A stretch of DNA of 64,000 bases. It comes from Paraburkholderia tropica (lineage in GTDB: Bacteria; Pseudomonadota; Gammaproteobacteria; Burkholderiales; Burkholderiaceae). A model generated the notes under the pieces. It was not told the origin of the DNA. It did not search any database and saw only the letters and a program-made list of their open reading frames with translations. Both the position numbers and the translations under genes were made by a program. The stretch lies in assembly GCF_914484835.1 (NCBI RefSeq), contig NZ_CAJZAR010000067.1, forward strand, positions 1 to 64,000, given 5' to 3'. Shown piece after piece: positions 59,303 through 64,000 of the stretch; the stretch's first letter is position 1, and each line of letters begins with the position of its first letter.

Positions 59303-61387
59303 TCAATGCACGCGATGCGCCACGGCCGCGCCGTTCGCCGGCATCGCCTCGTACGGCGTTTCCTGCACCGTCGGACGATCGATGCGGCGCGCACGCGCAA
59401 TCGCGATCAGGCCGTACACCACGATGCTCACGACCACGAAGATGAACAGGCCCGAGAGCGCGGCATCGACATAGTCGTTGAAGATCATGCGCTGCATCTG
59501 CTCGACCGACTTCGCGGGCGCGAGCACCTTGCCCGCGTCGAGCGCCGCCGAAAGCTTCTGCGCGTGCGCGACGAAGCTCACCTTCGGGTTGCTGTCGAAG
59601 ATCTTCTGCAGGCCCGCCGTGAGCGTGCAGATGAGCAGCCACAGCGTCGGCAGCGCCGTCACCCACGCGAACTTCTCACGCTTCATCTTGAACAGCACGA
59701 CGGTCGCGAGCATCAGTGCGATACCGGCGAGCATCTGGTTCGAGATGCCGAACAGCGGCCACAGCGTGTTGATGCCGCCCAGCGGATCGACCACGCCCTG
59801 ATACAGGAAGTAGCCCCACGCGGCCACGCACAGCGCCGTCGCGATCAGGTTCGCGGGCAGCGACTCCGTGCGCTTGAGCGACGGGTGGAAAGTGCCGAGC
59901 AGATCTTGCAGCATGAAGCGGCCCGCGCGCGTGCCCGCATCGACGGCCGTCAGGATGAACAGCGCTTCGAACAGGATCGCGAAGTGATACCAGAACGCCA
60001 TCATCGCTTCGCCGCCCACGACCTGGTGCAGGATCTGCGCCATGCCGACCGCCAGCGTCGGTGCGCCGCCGGCGCGCGCGACGATCGTCGTTTCACCCAC
60101 GGCCTGCGCCGTGTGCGTGAGCATGTCCGGCGTCAGCACGAAGCCCCACTGGCCGACCGTCTGCGCGACTGCGTCCGGCGTCGTGCCGAGCACGGCGAGT
60201 GGCGCATTCATCGCGAAGTAGACGCCCGGCTCGATCACCGAAGCGGCCACCAGCGCCATGATCGCGACGAACGATTCCATCAGCATCGCGCCGTAACCGA
60301 TGAAGCGCGCGTTGGTTTCGTTATCGATCAGTTTGGGCGTGGTGCCCGACGAGATCAGCGCGTGGAAACCCGAGACCGAACCGCACGCGATCGTGATGAA
60401 GAGGAACGGGAACAGGTTGCCCGACCACACCGGACCAGTGCCGTCGATGAACTTCGTGAACGCGGGCATTTTGAGTTCCGGCGCGACGATCAGAATACCG
60501 ATCGCGAGCGCGAGAATCGTGCCGATCTTCAGGAAGGTCGAGAGGTAGTCGCGCGGCGCGAGCAGCAGCCACACCGGCAGCACCGAAGCGACGAAGCCGT
60601 AACCGATCAGGATCCACGTGAGCTGCGTGCCCGTGAACGTGAACCAGGCGGCGAGCGTCGGCGAATCGTGCACGTGCTGGCCGAACGCGATCGACGCCAT
60701 CAGCAGAACGAAGCCGATGATCGAGATCTCGCCGATCTTGCCCGGACGGATGTAGCGCACGTACAGGCCCATGAAGATCGCGATGGGAATCGTCGCGGCC
60801 ACGGTGAACGTGCCCCACGGCGAGTTCGTCAGCGCCTTCACCACGATCAGCGCGAGCACCGCGAGAATGATGATCATGATGAGGAAGGTGCCGAACAGCG
60901 CGATCACGCCCGGAACCGGACCCAGCTCCATCTTCACGAGGTCGCCGAGCGAGCGGCCGTCGCGGCGCGTGGAGAGGAACAGCACCACGAAGTCCTGCAC
61001 GGCGCCCGCGAACACCACGCCCGCGAGAATCCAGAGCATGCCGGGCATGTAGCCCATCTGCGCGGCCAGCACGGGGCCGACCAGCGGGCCTGCGCCCGCG
61101 ATCGCCGCGAAGTGATGGCCGAACAGCACGTACTTGTTGGTGGGCACGTAATCGAGCCCGTCGTTGTGGCGCACCGCCGGCGTCATGCGCAGGCCGTCGA
61201 GTTGCAGCACCTGGGTGGCGATGAAGCGGCTGTAGAAGCGGTACGCGATCAGATACACGCACACGGCGCAGATCACGACCCACAACGCACTGATTCGCTC
61301 GCCGTGCGCGAGCGCGATGGTGCCGAACGCGAACGCGCCGAGTAGCGCGACGATCGTCCAGACGACAAAACTGGATGCCCGACTCAT
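59303..61387 (-). CDS. cstA: Carbon starvation protein A, pyruvate/peptide transporter
   Basis: A 694-residue inner-membrane protein with many helices. VLFGHHFAAIAGAGPLVGPVLAAQMGY is the hallmark of the CstA family; TSAPTT-like and GVALLFEALFILTAVDAGTRAGRFM regions also fit. CstA and its paralogs (BtsT) import pyruvate and sometimes peptides under carbon limitation. YbdD follows. A cache-domain two-component system is divergent from it. Confidence 0.93.
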   Translation of the reverse strand: MSRASSFVVWTIVALLGAFAFGTIALAHGERISALWVVICAVCVYLIAYRFYSRFIATQVLQLDGLRMTPAVRHNDGLDYVPTNKYVLFGHHFAAIAGAGPLVGPVLAAQMGYMPGMLWILAGVVFAGAVQDFVVLFLSTRRDGRSLGDLVKMELGPVPGVIALFGTFLIMIIILAVLALIVVKALTNSPWGTFTVAATIPIAIFMGLYVRYIRPGKIGEISIIGFVLLMASIAFGQHVHDSPTLAAWFTFTGTQLTWILIGYGFVASVLPVWLLLAPRDYLSTFLKIGTILALAIGILIVAPELKMPAFTKFIDGTGPVWSGNLFPFLFITIACGSVSGFHALISSGTTPKLIDNETNARFIGYGAMLMESFVAIMALVAASVIEPGVYFAMNAPLAVLGTTPDAVAQTVGQWGFVLTPDMLTHTAQAVGETTIVARAGGAPTLAVGMAQILHQVVGGEAMMAFWYHFAILFEALFILTAVDAGTRAGRFMLQDLLGTFHPSLKRTESLPANLIATALCVAAWGYFLYQGVVDPLGGINTLWPLFGISNQMLAGIALMLATVVLFKMKREKFAWVTALPTLWLLICTLTAGLQKIFDSNPKVSFVAHAQKLSAALDAGKVLAPAKSVEQMQRMIFNDYVDAALSGLFIFVVVSIVVYGLIAIARARRIDRPTVQETPYEAMPANGAAVAHRVH

Positions 61388-61632
61388 GCGGTGTCTCCTG
61401 TCTTATTTATAGATTCGTTGGGTGGTCTTTTTCGCGCGCCCGGCATCGGGACCGGCGCGCGACGCGCCGTGCTTCGTTTCATACTAGTCGAAGGCGGCGC
61501 GGCAGGTAGCGCAGTTGCGCCACGCTATGGGCGTGTAGTATTCGCTTTCGCCTTGTGCGCCACAAGCGGACAACTACGTAAGCGAACTACGTGATATTAC
61601 GTAGGCGCGAACCGCGCATCGAGCCGCTCATC
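61388..61632. promoter_or_regulatory. Divergent region between cstA and the kinase gene, with a palindrome
   Basis: CTACGTAA (61574-61581) and TTACGTAG (61597-61604) are perfect inverted arms 15 bases apart; a third copy CTACGTGA lies between at 61587-61594. This cluster sits 29-59 bases before the kinase start. NarL-type response regulators bind pairs or groups of short AT-flanked heptamers, so it is a candidate site for the adjacent response regulator. Confidence 0.65.
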
Positions 61633-63180
61633 ATGACTCTGAAGACCCGAATCTTTCTGCTCGCCGTGGTGCCGTTTCTCGCGGCCATCGCGGGGATCGG
61701 GATCGGCGTGCGCCAGCAGGCCACGGCGCTCGCGCAGACCCAGCACGCGACCATGCAGGCCGCGTATCTGTCGAGCAAGGAAATCGAGCTGCGCCATTAC
61801 GTTGAGCTCGCCACCAGTGCGATCGCGCCGCTGTATGCACCGGATTCCACGCCCGATTCCGTCGATCCGGCCAGCGCCGCCCACGCCACCGCCCACGCCA
61901 CCGCCAACACCGCCGCCAACTTCGCCGATCTCGCCGCCCGCACCGCGCTGCCCGCCACCGCCAGCGAAGCCGACCGCCAGCGCGCCGCACTCGCCGTGCT
62001 GCAAAAAATGGACTTCGGCCCCGACGGCTATTTCTTCGTCTACGACCTGCACGGGCGCTCGCTGATGCATCCGCGCGAGCCCGGACTCGTCGGCCAGGAC
62101 CTGTGGAATCTGCGCGATCCGCAAGGCGCGCTGACGATCCAGCAACTCGTGGCCGCCGCGCAGCACGGCGGCGGCTATGTGCGCTACATGTGGCACCGCC
62201 CGTCCACGGGCAAGCTCGCACCGAAGCTCGGCTACGTCGTGCCGCTGCCGCGCTGGGGCTGGATGATCGGCACGGGCATCTATCTCGACGACGTCGATTC
62301 GACACTCGCGCACATCGACGAACGCGCCTCCGCGAATATCGAGCGCACGCTGCAATGGCTCGGCGTGATCGCGCTCGCGGGCGTGGGCGTGATCGCGCTC
62401 GGCGCGCTCGTGCTCAACGTCAGCGAGTACCGCAGCACCGATGCGAAGCTCAAGCGCCTCGCGCAGCAAGTGGTCGAATCGCAGGAACAGGAGCGCGCGC
62501 GCCTGTCGCGCGAGTTGCACGACGGCATCAGCCAGATGCTGGTGTCGGCGAAACTGCTGCTCGAATCGGCGCTCGCGCGCTTCGAGCGCGGCGAGACGCG
62601 CGTTCCCGCCGCCGAAGCTTCGCTCGCGACCGGCCTCACGCGTCTCTCGGACACGCTGCGCGAAGTGCGGCGCATCTCGCACGCGCTGCGTCCGGCAATG
62701 CTCGACGATCTCGGTCTCGCCGCCGCGCTCGAACAGCTCACGCGCGAACTCGCCGAGGAGTCGGAGATCGAGATCGGCTTCACGCTTTCGGGCGACTGCC
62801 CGCCGCGCACGCGCACCCGCACGCCGACGAGCGCCGCGCCCTTGCCCGACGCCGTCAACACCGTGCTGTTCCGCATCGCCCAGGAAGCGCTCACCAACAT
62901 CGTCAAGCACGCCCAGGCGCGGCGCGCGGCGCTCACGCTGGCGGTCACGCCGCAAGCGGTGTCGCTCTCGATCGCCGACAATGGCCGCGGTTTCGACGTC
63001 GCGCACGCGCAAGCCGATCCGCGCGCGGGCATGGGCCTGCGCAACATGCGCGAGCGCCTGGAACCGCTCGGCGGCACGCTCACGGTCAGCTCGAAGCCCG
63101 GCCACACGGTCGTGAGCGCGTGGGTGCCCATCCGCGCGGCGAACGTCGCCGACACAACGAACGAAGTCAGACACACATGA
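61633..63180 (+). CDS. Cache-domain sensor histidine kinase (NarX/HisKA_3 type)
   Basis: A 515-residue membrane kinase. TM1 (residues 6-26, RIFLLAVVPFLAAIAGIGIGV), a periplasmic sCache-type sensor to about 220 (FVYDLHGRSLMHPREPGLVGQDLWNLRDPQG), TM2 (about 240-262), then HisKA_3 with the phosphoacceptor in RELHDGISQ and an HATPase (NIVKHAQARR, DNGRGFD, GMGLRNMRERL). The cache has a variable Ala/Thr/His repeat tract around residue 75. sCache sensors often bind small carboxylates. The ATG at 61633 opens TM1; a GTG upstream is rejected. Its stop overlaps the regulator start. Confidence 0.92.
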   Translation: MTLKTRIFLLAVVPFLAAIAGIGIGVRQQATALAQTQHATMQAAYLSSKEIELRHYVELATSAIAPLYAPDSTPDSVDPASAAHATAHATANTAANFADLAARTALPATASEADRQRAALAVLQKMDFGPDGYFFVYDLHGRSLMHPREPGLVGQDLWNLRDPQGALTIQQLVAAAQHGGGYVRYMWHRPSTGKLAPKLGYVVPLPRWGWMIGTGIYLDDVDSTLAHIDERASANIERTLQWLGVIALAGVGVIALGALVLNVSEYRSTDAKLKRLAQQVVESQEQERARLSRELHDGISQMLVSAKLLLESALARFERGETRVPAAEASLATGLTRLSDTLREVRRISHALRPAMLDDLGLAAALEQLTRELAEESEIEIGFTLSGDCPPRTRTRTPTSAAPLPDAVNTVLFRIAQEALTNIVKHAQARRAALTLAVTPQAVSLSIADNGRGFDVAHAQADPRAGMGLRNMRERLEPLGGTLTVSSKPGHTVVSAWVPIRAANVADTTNEVRHT

Positions 63181-63815
63181 ACGACCCCAGCAAACCGGCG
63201 CGCCTCGTGCTCGTCGACGATCATCCGCTCGTGCGCGACGGCCTGCGCGCACGTCTCGAAGCCGTGCCGGGCCTCGAAGTCGCGGGCGAGGCGGGCAACG
63301 CCGACGAAGCGATCGGCCTCGCCGCCACGCTCGAACCCGATCTCGCGCTGATGGACGTGGGCATGGCCGGCATGAACGGCATCGCGCTCGCGGGCATCTT
63401 CCACGAGCGCTTTCCGGCGATCCGCGTGCTGATGCTGTCGATGCACGACAACGTCGAATACGTGACGGAAGCCGTGCGCGCGGGCGCGAGCGGTTACGTG
63501 CTCAAGGATTCGCCGGCCACGGAAATCGTGCGCGCGATCGAGGCGGTGCTCGCGGGACAGACGTATTTCAGCGCGGGACTCGGCGCGCGCATGATCCAGG
63601 CGTCGCTCAGGGACACGCCCATCGAGCGCCTGACGCCGCGCGAGCGCGACATACTCGATGCGCTCGCCGAAGGGCTCTCCAGCAAGCAGATCGCGCAGCG
63701 CGAAGGGCTCTCGGTGCGCACGGTCGAGACGCATCGGCTCAATCTGAAGCGCAAGCTCGACATCGAAGGGCAGGCGGAGCTGATCAAGTTCGCGGTGGAG
63801 AACCGCAGGAAGTGA
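63177..63815 (+). CDS. NarL/LuxR-type response regulator
   Basis: A 212-residue response regulator. The receiver has acidic residues in VDDHPL, phosphoacceptor aspartate in LMDVGMAGM and lysine in LKDSP. The C-terminal LuxR helix-turn-helix is LTPRERDILDALAEGLSSKQIAQREGLSVRTVETH. It overlaps the kinase gene by four bases and must be its partner. Likely targets: cstA-ybdD and its own operon through the TACGT repeats at 61574-61604. Confidence 0.94.
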   Translation: MNDPSKPARLVLVDDHPLVRDGLRARLEAVPGLEVAGEAGNADEAIGLAATLEPDLALMDVGMAGMNGIALAGIFHERFPAIRVLMLSMHDNVEYVTEAVRAGASGYVLKDSPATEIVRAIEAVLAGQTYFSAGLGARMIQASLRDTPIERLTPRERDILDALAEGLSSKQIAQREGLSVRTVETHRLNLKRKLDIEGQAELIKFAVENRRK

Positions 63816-63855
63816 GCGGGCGAGGGCGCGCAACGGCCCGCTCGCTCCCCAAAAC

Positions 63856-63892
63856 AAAACGGCGCGCCTCTTGCGAGGACGCGCCGTTTTTT
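63856..63892 (+). terminator. Terminator of the two-component operon
   Basis: A GC stem (63856-63870 with 63875-63892, one bulged A, TTGC loop) is followed by six T. Confidence 0.9.
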
Positions 63893-63921
63893 ATGCGAAG
63901 CTGCGGGCTGAACCGATGGCC

Positions 63922-63999
63922 TTAGCTGCGAGCGTTGTGATCGACGAGGAACTTGATGAGCCCGTCGATGCCGCCCTTGGCGATCTGGTCGGCGAACTG
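63922..63999 (-). CDS. C-terminal end of an unidentified gene
   Basis: A minus-strand frame enters from the right edge and ends in TAA at 63922. The visible 25 residues (ADQIAKGGIDGLIKFLVDHN within them) look like a soluble helical end. Codon use is typical of the window. Not assignable. It is convergent with the two-component operon. Confidence 0.55.
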   Translation of the reverse strand, partial: QFADQIAKGGIDGLIKFLVDHNARS

Positions 64000-64000
64000 C

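Noticed and set aside
61591..61632. A GTG start for the sensor kinase
   Set aside because: It lies inside the TACGT palindrome and adds charged residues before the first membrane helix; the ATG at 61633 gives a normal start.
1..64000. CRISPR arrays, insertion sequences, tRNA or rRNA genes, prophage
   Set aside because: No regularly spaced 25-40 bp repeats, transposase motifs, cloverleaf-like stretches or phage structural proteins were noticed; the tandem repeats found have no spacers.

Overview
This 64 kb window reads as a GC-rich chromosomal segment of a Burkholderiaceae bacterium, most likely Paraburkholderia, Caballeronia or Burkholderia. The family content points that way: AdiA/AdiC plus Puu/Spu polyamine catabolism, scattered hpn genes with an ispH-hpnH pair, CstA-YbdD with a LuxR-type two-component system, and many RpiR, IclR, MocR and MarR regulators. 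No rRNA, tRNA, CRISPR array, insertion sequence or prophage was recognised. Coding density is high, and most intergenic gaps hold terminators, operators or small tandem repeats.

Layout. 0-9 kb: an IclR regulator and a cytochrome P450, then a divergent family-1 sugar ABC system (binding protein and two permeases on plus; SDR dehydrogenase, ATPase and RpiR regulator on minus). 9-13 kb: arginine decarboxylase AdiA and its antiporter AdiC. 13-17 kb: a glycine-zipper protein, an AEC carrier, and a DHA2 drug exporter divergent from a MarR regulator with a palindromic operator. 17-34 kb: a large polyamine locus made of agmatinase, PuuC, PuuR, PuuD, PuuA, a SpuC-type aminotransferase, PotFGHI, an outer-membrane barrel protein and two tandem PuuB-type oxidases. 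34-39 kb: a MocR regulator, a GNAT, and a rubrerythrin / GlpC-like Fe-S protein / DUF3501 operon. 39-44 kb: a secreted nuclease, an AbiE-type (type IV) toxin-antitoxin pair, and two cell-envelope proteins. 44-50 kb: a dienelactone hydrolase-NTF2-like fusion, a HAD phosphatase, a Crp/Fnr regulator, an Mpo1-like protein, a RarD-like permease and EgtD. 50-58 kb: acylphosphatase and hopanoid genes hpnA, hpnB, hpnC, ispH and hpnH. 58-64 kb: an AraC/VOC pair, CstA-YbdD and a cache-domain two-component system.

How the genes work together. The 9-34 kb stretch encodes a nearly complete route: arginine to agmatine (AdiA), exchange of both (AdiC), agmatine to putrescine (SpeB), uptake (PotFGHI), then either gamma-glutamylation (PuuA, PuuB, PuuC, PuuD) or transamination (SpuC) toward GABA. 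The hpn genes supply hopanoid precursor and side-chain steps; the cyclase and HpnD/HpnE are not in the window. The cache kinase beside cstA suggests control of pyruvate or peptide uptake by a carboxylate signal.

The least explained signals are short tandem repeats that begin at or just after stop codons, with 7, 10 and 14 bp units, at four places. Two of these loci share a GATTGGT core. Strong hairpins also sit directly behind both ABC binding-protein genes.
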